Source: Acidobacteriaceae bacterium
GTDB taxonomy: Bacteria > Acidobacteriota > Terriglobia > Terriglobales > Acidobacteriaceae
Length of the DNA: 64,000 nucleotides
Assembly: GCA_003134855.1 (NCBI GenBank)
Contig: PLCS01000014.1
Span: 248,338-312,337, forward strand
Reading direction: 5' to 3'
This document shows positions 8,569 to 17,909 of this stretch, piece by piece. Made by a program: the position numbers and the translations under genes. The notes beneath the pieces were generated by a model. It did not search any database. It saw only the letters and a list, made by a program, of their open reading frames with translations, and had not been told where the DNA came from. Position 1 is the first letter of the stretch, and the number at the start of each line of letters is the position of its first letter.

Positions 8569-10029
8569 ATGCCAGAAGCATCGTGCGATATCGGCCTGAT
8601 TGGCCTTGCCGTAATGGGACAGAACCTTGTCCTCAACATGAACGACCACGGCTTCAAGGTTGCGGTCTTCAACCGCACCGTCTCCAAGGTGGACGACTTC
8701 CTGGCTAGCGAAGCCAAGGGCACGCAAGTGGTGGGCGCGCACTCGATGGAAGAGCTGGCCGCCCTGCTCAAGCGGCCGCGGCGCGTCATGCTGATGGTCA
8801 AGGCCGGCGATTCCGTCGACCAGACCATCGATCATTTGCGGCCCTTTCTTGAAAAGGGAGATATTGTGATCGACGGCGGCAACTCGCTGTTTACCGACTC
8901 CAATCGCCGCACCAGGGATCTGGCCGCAAAAGGCATCCTCTTTATCGGCACCGGGGTCTCCGGCGGCGAGGAGGGCGCGCGCTTCGGTCCTTCGATCATG
9001 CCCGGCGGAAATCCCGCAGCATGGCCGCACGTGAAGGCTATCTTTCAGGCCATCTCCGCCAAGGTCGAGGATGGAACGCCCTGCTGCGACTGGGTGGGCG
9101 AAAACGGCGCCGGCCACTACGTCAAGATGGTGCATAACGGCATCGAGTACGGCGATATGCAACTGATCTGCGAGGCCTACGATCTGCTGCAGCGCGGCCT
9201 TGGACTCACCGCCGATGAGTTGGCTGAGGTCTTTACGGAGTGGAACAAGGGCGAGCTGGACAGTTACTTGATCGAGATTTCCAGCCACATCTTCGCCAAA
9301 AAAGACGAGGACGGCACACCGCTCGTTGATAAGATTCTGGATACGGCCGGTCAGAAGGGCACGGGAAAATGGACGGTATTCAGCGCACTCGACCTGGGCC
9401 AGCCGGTCACTTTGATCGGCGAGTCGGTCTTCGCGCGCTGCTTGTCGGCGCTGAAGGAAGAGCGCGTCGAAGCGTCGAAGGTTTTGCAGGGGCCGGCAAC
9501 CAAACCTGCCGTTGGTGACCGCGCCGCATTCATCGAGGATGTGCGCCGCGCGCTTTATTGCTCCAAGATCATCTCCTACGCGCAGGGTTATATGCTGCTC
9601 CACGCCGCGGCCAAGGAGAATGGCTGGAACTTGAATATGGGCGGTATCGCGCTGATGTGGCGCGGCGGATGCATCATTCGCAGCCGCTTTTTAGGCATGA
9701 TCAAAGCCGCCTACGACAAGAATCCCGCGCTCGAAAATCTGCTGCTGGATAGCTTCTTCTCTGGAGCGCTGAATCAGTATCAGGCATCATGGCGCAAGGG
9801 GCTGGCGCACGCCGTCGAGTCAGGCGTTCCCACCCCTGCATTCTCTACCGCTCTGGCCTTCTTCGACGGTTACAGAACCGGCCGGCTGCCCGCCAATCTG
9901 CTCCAGGCGCAGCGCGACTACTTCGGCGCGCACACCTATGAGCGCACTGACAAGCCGCGCGGCGAGTTCTTCCACACCAACTGGACTGGCCGAGGAGGCC
10001 GAACCTCCTCCTCGACCTATACCGCTTAG
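8569..10029 (+). CDS. gnd: 6-phosphogluconate dehydrogenase (decarboxylating)
   Basis: A 486-residue NADP-dependent enzyme of the oxidative pentose phosphate pathway converting 6-phosphogluconate to ribulose 5-phosphate and CO2. The N-terminal nucleotide-binding fold shows GLIGLAVMGQNL at residues 9-20. The substrate region DTAGQKGTGKWT and the C-terminal all-helical domain with the HTNWTGRGG tail are present. Length fits the long (E. coli-like) class. A Shine-Dalgarno-like GGAGA precedes the ATG. It stands alone, divergent from the secreted TPR-like gene. Confidence 0.95.
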   Translation: MPEASCDIGLIGLAVMGQNLVLNMNDHGFKVAVFNRTVSKVDDFLASEAKGTQVVGAHSMEELAALLKRPRRVMLMVKAGDSVDQTIDHLRPFLEKGDIVIDGGNSLFTDSNRRTRDLAAKGILFIGTGVSGGEEGARFGPSIMPGGNPAAWPHVKAIFQAISAKVEDGTPCCDWVGENGAGHYVKMVHNGIEYGDMQLICEAYDLLQRGLGLTADELAEVFTEWNKGELDSYLIEISSHIFAKKDEDGTPLVDKILDTAGQKGTGKWTVFSALDLGQPVTLIGESVFARCLSALKEERVEASKVLQGPATKPAVGDRAAFIEDVRRALYCSKIISYAQGYMLLHAAAKENGWNLNMGGIALMWRGGCIIRSRFLGMIKAAYDKNPALENLLLDSFFSGALNQYQASWRKGLAHAVESGVPTPAFSTALAFFDGYRTGRLPANLLQAQRDYFGAHTYERTDKPRGEFFHTNWTGRGGRTSSSTYTA

Positions 10030-10296
10030 GGAGGCTTTGAATCAGCCACTGGCTCAGAGCTTCACTGAAGGAATGCCTGATCACAGCCTGGCTTGCCCGA
10101 GAGTTCCGGTGCATGCGGGCTGTGACATTTTGGTCAGCAGTTCGTTTGGCGCACCATCTGCCGCAACAACGCAACCTGTGGTGGATCGGGCTGCAGGCGA
10201 CGCAATAGATGGCGCTTCAGGCTGGATTACGCGTGGTAATCTCCGTAAGAACCGGTCGTAAAAAGCGGTTAATTTCCTGCAACTCTCTGAAAATCC
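10030..10296. other. Spacer after gnd with no recognised gene
   Basis: I see no convincing coding region here: the open frames crossing it are antisense or unsupported. It leads into the promoter and leader of the small HTH gene described next. Confidence 0.4.
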
Positions 10297-10326
10297 TTGA
10301 AATGCCGGGTGAAACCGCGCTATATA
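10297..10326 (+). promoter_or_regulatory. Sigma-70-like promoter of the small HTH gene
   Basis: TTGAAA at 10297-10302 and TATATA at 10321-10326 with an 18-base spacer. The expected transcript start is near 10333, giving a leader of about 55 nt before the ATG at 10389. Confidence 0.5.
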
Positions 10327-10334
10327 CAAGAGTA

Positions 10335-10383
10335 CCGGCAGGAATGCCGGAATCTCGTCTGGGGTCATTCTCACCCCAGGAGG
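10335..10383 (+). promoter_or_regulatory. Two leader hairpins ending at the ribosome binding site
   Basis: Two perfect short stems follow each other: CCGGCA/TGCCGG (10335-10350, loop GGAA) and CTGGGGT/ACCCCAG (10359-10379, loop of 7). The second stem takes in the first two bases of the strong Shine-Dalgarno AGGAGG (10378-10383), so folding could limit translation of the HTH gene. Confidence 0.4.
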
Positions 10384-10388
10384 CAATT

Positions 10389-10652
10389 ATGCGCAGCAAC
10401 GCCATACGTTCCAACCTGCTGGTCCCCGAGGTTCGCGAAGTCATGGACATTCGCCAGGCATCGGATTACCTCGGCATATCCTCCGACACGCTCTACAAGT
10501 ACGCTTCGGAGGGCTTTGTGCCCGCCTTCAAGCTGGGTAACCGCTGGCGCTTCAAGCGCAGCCGCCTCGACGAGTGGATGGACCGCCAGAGCGATCAGCA
10601 CGCCGCCGACGCCGACCCGCTGCAGAAGAAGCCCGTCCGTCCGGCGTTCTAA
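10389..10652 (+). CDS. Small excisionase-type helix-turn-helix DNA-binding protein
   Basis: An 87-residue protein. Residues about 17-67 form a MerR/excisionase-type winged HTH, with the pattern DIRQASDYLGISSDTLYKYA and the wing KLGNRWRFKRSRLDEWM, as in the helix-turn-helix family 17 proteins. These bind DNA and act as excisionase-like factors or regulators. The start ATG at 10389 is fixed by a strong AGGAGG six bases upstream; a longer open frame reaching 10209 is not supported. There is no integrase nearby, so a regulatory role is more likely than excision. It is followed after about 40 bases by a DUF4177-like gene and the two may form an operon. Confidence 0.8.
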   Translation: MRSNAIRSNLLVPEVREVMDIRQASDYLGISSDTLYKYASEGFVPAFKLGNRWRFKRSRLDEWMDRQSDQHAADADPLQKKPVRPAF

Positions 10653-10693
10653 CGCCAGAAAAAAATCCATAGGACACAGAAAGGAAGCCACAC

Positions 10694-10861
10694 ATGAAAG
10701 GGAAGTACAAGAAGAATACGATCTTCGTTCACAAGGATGAGCCGATTGCACATTTTATCGAGATTCTCAATCGCAAGGGATCGGAAGGCTGGGAAGCAAT
10801 CTCCGCCTGGGCGGATGAGCTGGGCAATTACGTATTACTGAAAAAGACCGTAACGATATAG
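10694..10861 (+). CDS. Small DUF4177-like protein
   Basis: A 55-residue protein beginning MKGKYKKNTIFVHKDE. The pattern of a helix ending LNRKGSEGWE, a short strand, and a final strand NYVLLKKTV is that of DUF4177-type small proteins, whose function is not known. AAGGA is located about 9 bases before the ATG. It follows the small HTH gene by 41 bases on the same strand. The charged, low-complexity start is normal for the family. Confidence 0.6.
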   Translation: MKGKYKKNTIFVHKDEPIAHFIEILNRKGSEGWEAISAWADELGNYVLLKKTVTI

Positions 10862-11023
10862 CTCGCTCCCGAACAAATTCTGCCCCCCGTTGTCCTAGCC
10901 GCGCTGGCCATTTTCGCCGCGTTGGCTAATTGCGACTTCGACGCCGAAGTCGACCCTCACGAGATGCAGCTTGTCCGGCCAGCGCTCTGAAGGCATGGAT
11001 AAGCAAAAGGAGAATGTGGACAA

Positions 11024-11575
11024 ATGAAGAGAACGTGCGTAGTACTGTCGCTGACGGTCCTATTTCTTGCCGGGAACGCTCTATCTCAAAGCTCGACCGT
11101 AAAACAAAAGAGTGGAACCCCGGCCGCGTCAGTTGGCAACTCGACCGGCAGCACTCCTGTCGCGCAATCGTCGAACGGTAAGGTTGCAGGCGACAAGAAA
11201 CCTCAGTTTTCCGTTTACCACGAAGGACCGTGGGAAGAGCAAATCGGATACTCCCAGGCGGTTCGTGCCGGCCATACCATCTACATCTCAGGCACGGTTG
11301 GAGCCAATGAAAAAGGCTTTCCCCCGGACATGGAAAGCCAGATGCAACTGGCGTACGCGGCAATTAGAAAAACCTTGAGCCACTATGGCGCTGATTTGTC
11401 CAATGTGGTGATGGAGCGTATTTACACAACAGACATGGAATCGCTCATCAAGAGCCAGGAAGAACGCAAAAAGATCTACGGCGACTGGCTGCCTGCTGCG
11501 ACCTGGGTCGAAGTCAAGCACCTTTATGCCCCTGAAGCCAAACTCGAGATCGAGGTGGAAGTGGTGCTCAACTAA
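11024..11575 (+). CDS. Exported Rid (YjgF/UK114) family protein without the catalytic arginine
   Basis: A 183-residue protein with a signal peptide (about residues 1-21), a low-complexity Ser/Thr linker to about residue 58, and a Rid domain from about residue 75 to the end. Family features are YISGTVGANEKG, the QMQLAYAAIRKTLSHYGADLSNVV helix region and the terminal strand LEIEVEV. In RidA enamine/imine deaminases an arginine sits just before the conserved CVEV-like strand; here the equivalent segment is LPAATWVEV, with Ala159 in that place. It is therefore probably not a classical RidA deaminase. The export signal is also unusual, as most Rid proteins are cytoplasmic. An AAGGAG lies upstream of the ATG. 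Confidence 0.8.
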   Translation: MKRTCVVLSLTVLFLAGNALSQSSTVKQKSGTPAASVGNSTGSTPVAQSSNGKVAGDKKPQFSVYHEGPWEEQIGYSQAVRAGHTIYISGTVGANEKGFPPDMESQMQLAYAAIRKTLSHYGADLSNVVMERIYTTDMESLIKSQEERKKIYGDWLPAATWVEVKHLYAPEAKLEIEVEVVLN

Positions 11576-11620
11576 AGACCGAGTGAGATGAAGTAGCTGA
11601 CCCCCTGCTATTCTTACTCT

Positions 11621-12712
11621 GTGGACCACTTTCACCGCATCGGGCTTTTGCGCCGCCGTCTGACCAAAGCCGGGCTTCACGGCCTGCTGGTCACGCATCT
11701 TCCCGACCTTCGCTATCTCTCTGGATTTACTGGCTCGAGCGCCGCGCTGGCCGTCACGCGACGGTCGGCCCGCCTCTTCACCGATGGACGCTACAAGACG
11801 CAGGCCGCTGAGGAAGTGACGGTCGCGCAGGTGGAGATTGTCGCCAGCTCTCCGGCGGTTGCCGCCGTGCAGTGGCTGGCCGCGCAGCCGGGCGTTGCAT
11901 TTGCCGGATTTGATTCCACTAAAACCACCGTGGCCAATCTGGCGCGGTTCAAGACCGCGCTGCCCGTGCGCCTTCGCCGCAGCTTTCTAACCGCTCTGGC
12001 CGCGCCGCTGGTTGAGCCGCTGCGGATGGTGAAGGACGAAGACGAACTGGCGTTGATGAGCGAAGCGGCGCTCATCGGCTGCAAGCTCTTCGAGCATATT
12101 CTGGGCTTCATCCGGCCCGGTCTGGCGGAGTTCGAGGTGGCCGCTGAGCTGGAGCATCAGGCGCGGCTGCTGGGAGCTGAGGGAATGTCCTTTGAGACCA
12201 TCGTCGCCTCGGGCGCTCGCTCAGCCTTGCCGCACGGGCGCGCGACGGCTCTTCGGTTACCTCGCAGGGGCTTTGTGACCATGGATTTTGGTATCATTCA
12301 CAAAGGCTACTGCTCGGATATGACGCGAACCATGCACCTGGGCAGACCCACGACCAGCGAGCGCGCCGTCTACGAGACGGTGTTGGAGGCGCAGGAGGCA
12401 GGAATCGCCGCGGTGACTTCGGGCGTAAGCTGCGCGGAGGTTGATGAGGCAGCCCGAAGCGTGCTGCGCAAGGCAGGATTGGCGGAGGCTTTTACCCACT
12501 CCACCGGCCATGGCGTCGGCCTGGAGATTCACGAGCCGCCGCGCATCGGCGCCGGAGAGACAAGCAGGCTGCTCGCCGGCATGGTCATCACCATCGAGCC
12601 GGGAGTTTATCTTGCGGATCGCTTCGGCATTCGCATCGAAGATATGGTGGCTGTTACCCGAACCGGAGGCCAGGTGCTCACCCCGGCGCCCAAGGCCCTG
12701 ATCGAACTTTGA
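11621..12712 (+). CDS. M24 family Xaa-Pro aminopeptidase
   Basis: A 363-residue cytoplasmic metallopeptidase of the pita-bread fold that removes N-terminal residues next to proline. The N-terminal creatinase-like domain covers about residues 1-130 (LPDLRYLSGFTGSSA). The five metal ligands are all visible: Asp222, Asp233, His297 (in STGHGVG), Glu326 (in ITIEPGVY) and Glu340 (in GIRIEDM). The start is a GTG at 11621. It precedes accB and accC, matching the conserved peptidase-accB-accC order of many bacteria, but the efp gene often found in that block is absent here. Confidence 0.9.
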   Translation: MDHFHRIGLLRRRLTKAGLHGLLVTHLPDLRYLSGFTGSSAALAVTRRSARLFTDGRYKTQAAEEVTVAQVEIVASSPAVAAVQWLAAQPGVAFAGFDSTKTTVANLARFKTALPVRLRRSFLTALAAPLVEPLRMVKDEDELALMSEAALIGCKLFEHILGFIRPGLAEFEVAAELEHQARLLGAEGMSFETIVASGARSALPHGRATALRLPRRGFVTMDFGIIHKGYCSDMTRTMHLGRPTTSERAVYETVLEAQEAGIAAVTSGVSCAEVDEAARSVLRKAGLAEAFTHSTGHGVGLEIHEPPRIGAGETSRLLAGMVITIEPGVYLADRFGIRIEDMVAVTRTGGQVLTPAPKALIEL

Positions 12713-12760
12713 AGGTTGAATTAGCCCATCCCGCTCCGAAGCGGGAGAGTCAAGGAACGA

Positions 12761-13261
12761 ATGAAACCACAAGACATCGACGATTTGAAACAACTGATTG
12801 AATTCCTGAAGGAATATCAGGTTGCCGAGTTCGACCTGGACCGGGGCGACCTGAAGATTCGTCTCAAGTTCAACCAGCCGGAGACTTCTTCGGCGGGACT
12901 GGGCGATCTGGCGCGGCTGCTCGCTTCGGCGCAGCACCAGGTTCCGCAGGCAACGGCAGCGGCTAACCACCCATCGCCCCAGGAAGCTCCAGCGCCTGTC
13001 GCCCTCGACCCAAATGCCGGCCTGCACCTCGTCAAGTCGCCCATGGTCGGCACCTTCTTCGGCTCGCCTACGCCCGGAGCCGCGCAGTTCGTCTCTGCCG
13101 GTGATCGCGTAACCAAGGGGCAGGTGATCGGTATTGTCGAGGCCATGAAGCTGATGAACGAGATCGAATCCGACGCCGCCGGCGAAATCGTCAAGTGCCT
13201 CGTCTCCAACGGCCAGCCTATCGAGTACGGGCAGCCGTTGTTTTCACTCCGGCTGGGTTAA
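12761..13261 (+). CDS. accB: Biotin carboxyl carrier protein of acetyl-CoA carboxylase
   Basis: A 166-residue protein that carries biotin between the carboxylase and carboxyltransferase parts of acetyl-CoA carboxylase, the first step of fatty acid synthesis. The N-terminal 45 residues are helical and charged, a Pro/Ala-rich linker runs to about residue 88, and the biotinyl domain ends the protein. The biotinylated lysine is Lys130 in VEAMKLMNEIES. A short hairpin (12730-12745) lies in the gap after the M24 peptidase. accC follows 87 bases downstream on the same strand. Confidence 0.95.
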   Translation: MKPQDIDDLKQLIEFLKEYQVAEFDLDRGDLKIRLKFNQPETSSAGLGDLARLLASAQHQVPQATAAANHPSPQEAPAPVALDPNAGLHLVKSPMVGTFFGSPTPGAAQFVSAGDRVTKGQVIGIVEAMKLMNEIESDAAGEIVKCLVSNGQPIEYGQPLFSLRLG

Positions 13262-13274
13262 GAAAAAGAGCGGA

Positions 13275-13342
13275 GTTAGCGGGGTTAGCCGCGTTTCGCG
13301 CGTGTTAGCGGAGCTGGCCACGGACTAACACCGCTCAAAGGG
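13275..13342. repeat. GTTAGCGG repeats between accB and accC
   Basis: Three direct copies of GTTAGC(G/C)G start at 13275, 13284 and 13304, and an inverted partial copy (ACTAACACCGC) follows near 13324. No gene is encoded. The array lies in the accB-accC gap. Confidence 0.45.
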
Positions 13343-13348
13343 TCCTGA

Positions 13349-14698
<1,350 letters not shown>

Positions 14699-14827
14699 GC
14701 CAAAACAAATCCGAAGAAAATGCCGGGATTCTTCGTTGAGAATTCGACCCTTTTCGTTCCGTAAAAAATCTTTCTTTACTGTCCTGCCATTCTCTTATAG
14801 ATTTCTAACCAAGAGGAGGCATATACG

Positions 14828-15529
14828 ATGGTCAACGGTTTGCAGGATTTTCAGCTAGGACAGGTGATCACCGCCATTGGAGGCCTGGGAACGGCGGCCT
14901 TCGGTCTGGTGGATGCGGCCAAGTCGGCCTTTAGCGGCATCAACCGTGTCGGATTGAAGCACATCCATGAGGTCGTATCAGAGTTGGCCCCTGAGGGAGC
15001 GAACGCGGGTGGCCCTGTCAATGCATTGCCGCAAGCCAATATTCTGGATTCGCTGGAGGCCAACTGGGTCAATGGCAACGATCTTGCCAGTCAGAAGGCG
15101 ATTGCCAAGTCGCTCATCAAGCTGCACCTGAGTTCGGCCAACGCATCGACTGTCGCGGTCAAGGCCAGCGTCGATCCGGCCGTGCTGACCACGGTTGCAT
15201 CCAACCTTGAAACGGGAACGCCTCTCTCGCAGGCGGAAGGCGACACTTACTCGCGCTTCGACCTGATTGTGACCGCTCTGTTGGATGAGGCTTATCAAGT
15301 CTCCGACCAGGTTTACCGCAACTTCACGAAGACGCTGGCGGCCCTGGTGGCTGTGGCACTGGCCGTGGCGGCCGTATGGAGCCTGGAGGGCGCGAATTTC
15401 AGATCGCCGAAGGAAATCGCTCTGGCAGTTCTTGTCGGTCTGCTGGCCACTCCGCTGGCGCCCATCGCCAAGGATCTCTCCAGCGCCCTGGCGTCGGCTG
15501 TGAACACGATGCAACTGATAAAGAAGTAG
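14828..15529 (+). CDS. Unrecognised membrane protein, partner of a hydrolase gene
   Basis: A 233-residue protein that I do not recognise. The N-terminus has a glycine/alanine-rich hydrophobic stretch at about residues 12-30 (VITAIGGLGTAAFGLV). The middle (about 40-160) is soluble-looking and helical. Two hydrophobic segments lie near the C-terminus, at about residues 168-186 and 196-212, so it is probably anchored in the inner membrane with the middle on one side. GAGGAGG stands before the ATG. The downstream alpha/beta hydrolase gene begins 6 bases after the stop, so the pair is almost certainly one operon. Confidence 0.65.
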   Translation: MVNGLQDFQLGQVITAIGGLGTAAFGLVDAAKSAFSGINRVGLKHIHEVVSELAPEGANAGGPVNALPQANILDSLEANWVNGNDLASQKAIAKSLIKLHLSSANASTVAVKASVDPAVLTTVASNLETGTPLSQAEGDTYSRFDLIVTALLDEAYQVSDQVYRNFTKTLAALVAVALAVAAVWSLEGANFRSPKEIALAVLVGLLATPLAPIAKDLSSALASAVNTMQLIKK

Positions 15530-15535
15530 GCTGCC

Positions 15536-16405
15536 ATGACACAATTTCTCGATCTTCGCATCCAGCCGGTCGGCGGCGGTCTGGCCACCGCGGTGAGCAT
15601 CAACCAGGGTACGAGTATCAGCAACTATACCGGCCTGAGCCTGAATAGCCTGCTCGACTCGATTCAAGGCAGGCATCTGCTGATCGCGAGCCACGGCTTC
15701 AACGTGAATCGCTCGGATGGAATTGACTGCCTGTCAAACTGGGAGAGCCTGTTGCAGCTTCCGCAGCCGTACTCCGCTTTTGTCGGCCTGCTGTGGCCGG
15801 GCGATTCGGTGTGGGCGCACGGGCTCGACTATCCCGATGAGCCGAAGGTCGCCGATGAAGCCGGCAAACTGGCCGCCGCATTCATCGACGCCCACTTCCA
15901 CGGCGCGGCCAGCATCTCCTTTGCCTCGCACAGCCTGGGCGCGCGGGTGGTGCTGGAGACCATCTCCCAGCTGAGCCTGCCGGTTCGCCGTTTGATCCTG
16001 ATGGCCCCGGCCATCGACGACAACTGCCTGACGACCGAGTTTCAGGCCGTGGCGGCCAAGGTCGGCGCAATCTCCGTTCTGGCCTCGAAGGAGGATAGTG
16101 TGCTGTCGGCGGCCTTTCCATTGGGCAATCTCATTGCCGGCATCATTGCTGCGGGCCATCCGTGGTGGCATGCGGCCCTTGGCCATTGCGGCCCTGTGAA
16201 GCCCTGGCCGGCGAACTTCCAGGCCCCCTTCGAGCTTCCGGACGACTGGGATTTCAAGCACGGCAACTACCTGCAAATCGATCATCCTGAGCCTGCACCA
16301 CTGCCGCTCCCTGTCGATGTGCCGCCCCAGGGCACACCGACGCCCCCAGGCAACGGCTGGCAGGAGGCCTTTTCATCGGCCTTTGCTTCCACGCGCTTCC
16401 AGTAG
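15536..16405 (+). CDS. Alpha/beta hydrolase-fold protein, partner of a membrane protein
   Basis: A 289-residue protein resembling the alpha/beta hydrolases of the DUF900 type. An oxyanion-type strand and loop reads LLIASHGFNVN (about 48-58), the nucleophile elbow is SHSLG with Ser133, an acidic residue is at Asp187 (ASKEDSV), and candidate catalytic histidines are His217 or the His in KHGNYL. The substrate cannot be told. There is no signal peptide; the last 35 residues are proline-rich. It is encoded directly behind the unrecognised membrane protein, which suggests that the two act together. Confidence 0.7.
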   Translation: MTQFLDLRIQPVGGGLATAVSINQGTSISNYTGLSLNSLLDSIQGRHLLIASHGFNVNRSDGIDCLSNWESLLQLPQPYSAFVGLLWPGDSVWAHGLDYPDEPKVADEAGKLAAAFIDAHFHGAASISFASHSLGARVVLETISQLSLPVRRLILMAPAIDDNCLTTEFQAVAAKVGAISVLASKEDSVLSAAFPLGNLIAGIIAAGHPWWHAALGHCGPVKPWPANFQAPFELPDDWDFKHGNYLQIDHPEPAPLPLPVDVPPQGTPTPPGNGWQEAFSSAFASTRFQ

Positions 16406-16503
16406 GGGATAGAACCAATAGCAGGCAGAAAGAATTTATCGCTTTTTCTTCGCTTTTCTCTTGCGCTGTTGTATTCTGGTTTCGCAACATGGGAGGTTGC
16501 ACA

Positions 16504-17007
16504 ATGGACTTTCAACAAGAACTGATTGCTGAATATGACCGCGAGACCGCCAAGACGCGCAAGATGCTTGAGGCGATCCCGGCGGACGCTGATTTCACTT
16601 GGAAACCCCACCCCAAATCCATGAGTCTGGGCCGGTTAGCCGGGCATCTTGCCGAGACCGCCGGAGAATGGGCGATTACCACCTTCACCACGGATAAGCT
16701 GGAATTCCCAGCCGACCACAAGTGGGAAGCCTACATCCCCGCATCCACCGAGGCTCTTCTTGCGCGCTTCGATAAGGAGACAGCCGAGGCCAAGCTGGCG
16801 TTTGCTGCATTTGCGCCGGAGAAGTGGGACGAGAACTGGAAGTTTGTGGCCGGCGGACAAGCCTGGATCGATGAATCGAAGTACCGGGTCTTCCGCGACT
16901 GGGTGCTCGACCACGCGATCCACCACCGCGCCCAGTTGGGCGTCTACCTGCGCCTGCTCGACAAGCCGATCCCCGGCGCGTACGGTCCGTCGGCGGACGA
17001 GACGTAG
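16504..17007 (+). CDS. DinB family protein
   Basis: A 167-residue four-helix bundle protein of the DinB/YfiT type. Metal-binding histidines of the family are seen in LAGHLAE (about residue 46) and DHAIHHRAQLG near the C-terminus, followed by the usual end IPGAYGPSADE. DinB proteins are putative metal-dependent transferases, often thiol-linked; the substrate of this one is unknown. The start at 16504 is preferred over 16489 because GGGAGG sits 8 bases before it. Confidence 0.85.
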   Translation: MDFQQELIAEYDRETAKTRKMLEAIPADADFTWKPHPKSMSLGRLAGHLAETAGEWAITTFTTDKLEFPADHKWEAYIPASTEALLARFDKETAEAKLAFAAFAPEKWDENWKFVAGGQAWIDESKYRVFRDWVLDHAIHHRAQLGVYLRLLDKPIPGAYGPSADET

Positions 17008-17165
17008 TAAGGAAAGGGAATAGGGACCAGGGAACAGTTGCTCACTAGCAGTAGAACAGTCCCCGGTCGATCATTGCGGCTGAGATTGGACCTCGCGACT
17101 GCTATAGCGGAGTCAGCGTTTTCTGATCCCTGTTCCCTGATCCTTATTCCTTCGTCTACTCTTGT
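17008..17165. repeat. Intergenic ctgatccctgttccctg-type short repeats
   Basis: The gap before thiE contains gggaccagggaacag near its start and tctgatccctgttccctg near its end, in opposite orientation. It is part of the repeat family found in other spacers of the window. Confidence 0.5.
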
Positions 17166-17168
17166 TCC

Positions 17169-17813
17169 ATGGCAATCTCACTTCCGAAGATTTACCCCAT
17201 CCTTGACACTTCGTTCATTCCCGCCACGGGCCGCGCGGAGTTTCTGCGCCGGCTGGGCGGCTCGCTGGCCTCGGCGGGCGTCACGCTGCTTGAGTACCGC
17301 AACAAGACCGGCGATGACGCGGAATTGCTGGCGGACGCGGAGATTCTGCGCGCCGCGCTACCTGCAGGACAAGTGAAGTTGATTCTCGATGATCGCGCCG
17401 ATCTGATTGAACAGGTTGGCTTTGATGGCGCACACGTCGACAGTGGCGACCTAAGCCCAGCCGAAGCCCGAAGGCTGCTGGGGCCGGAGCGCATCGTGGG
17501 AACCTTCGGCGGCGGGGCTGCAGGATTCAACCCAGGAATTCTCGCAACTCCAGCGGATTACTTTTCCATCGGACCGGTCTTTGCGACGCGGACCAAGCAG
17601 ACCAGCTCGCCGCTGATCGGAATGGACGGCATTCGGCGGCTGCGCGAAGAGGCCGGTCCTCAACCGGTGCTGGTCGCGATCGGCGGCATTACGCTGGCTA
17701 CGGCGGCAGAGGCGCTCTCAGCCGGAGCTTCGGTGGTGGCAATCGCCGGGGCGCTCTTCAGACAGACTGATCCAGCGGCCGAGTTCCGCCGCTGGCTGGC
17801 AGAATTGGGATGA
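17169..17813 (+). CDS. thiE: Thiamine phosphate synthase
   Basis: A 214-residue TIM-barrel protein of the ThiE family, which joins the thiazole and pyrimidine phosphates to form thiamine phosphate. Features are YPILDTSF at the first strand, EYRNK, LILDDRADL with the aspartates of the phosphate/Mg site, GAHVDSGDLS, GPVFATRTK, and the phosphate-binding end VAIGGITLATA with ASVVAIAGAL. ThiE commonly has GVHLGQ where this reads GAHVDS, so substrate assignment is not absolute; a TenI-like role is an alternative. No other thiamine gene is near. Confidence 0.8.
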   Translation: MAISLPKIYPILDTSFIPATGRAEFLRRLGGSLASAGVTLLEYRNKTGDDAELLADAEILRAALPAGQVKLILDDRADLIEQVGFDGAHVDSGDLSPAEARRLLGPERIVGTFGGGAAGFNPGILATPADYFSIGPVFATRTKQTSSPLIGMDGIRRLREEAGPQPVLVAIGGITLATAAEALSAGASVVAIAGALFRQTDPAAEFRRWLAELG

Positions 17814-17909
17814 GCGTCAGGGTTCTCAATCGATGTAAAGTGTCATGAATCTGGGCACTTTGAGAAAATGAAAGACATTTACGCCCAAATCCGTTAAAAC
17901 ATTCTTTAA

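Noticed and set aside
8548..9603. A 351-codon minus-strand frame opposite gnd
   Set aside because: Antisense shadow of gnd, no domain.
10933..10952. An 8-bp hairpin (CGACTTCG/CGAAGTCG) after the DUF4177-like gene as a terminator
   Set aside because: No T-run follows on the plus strand, so an intrinsic terminator is not supported.
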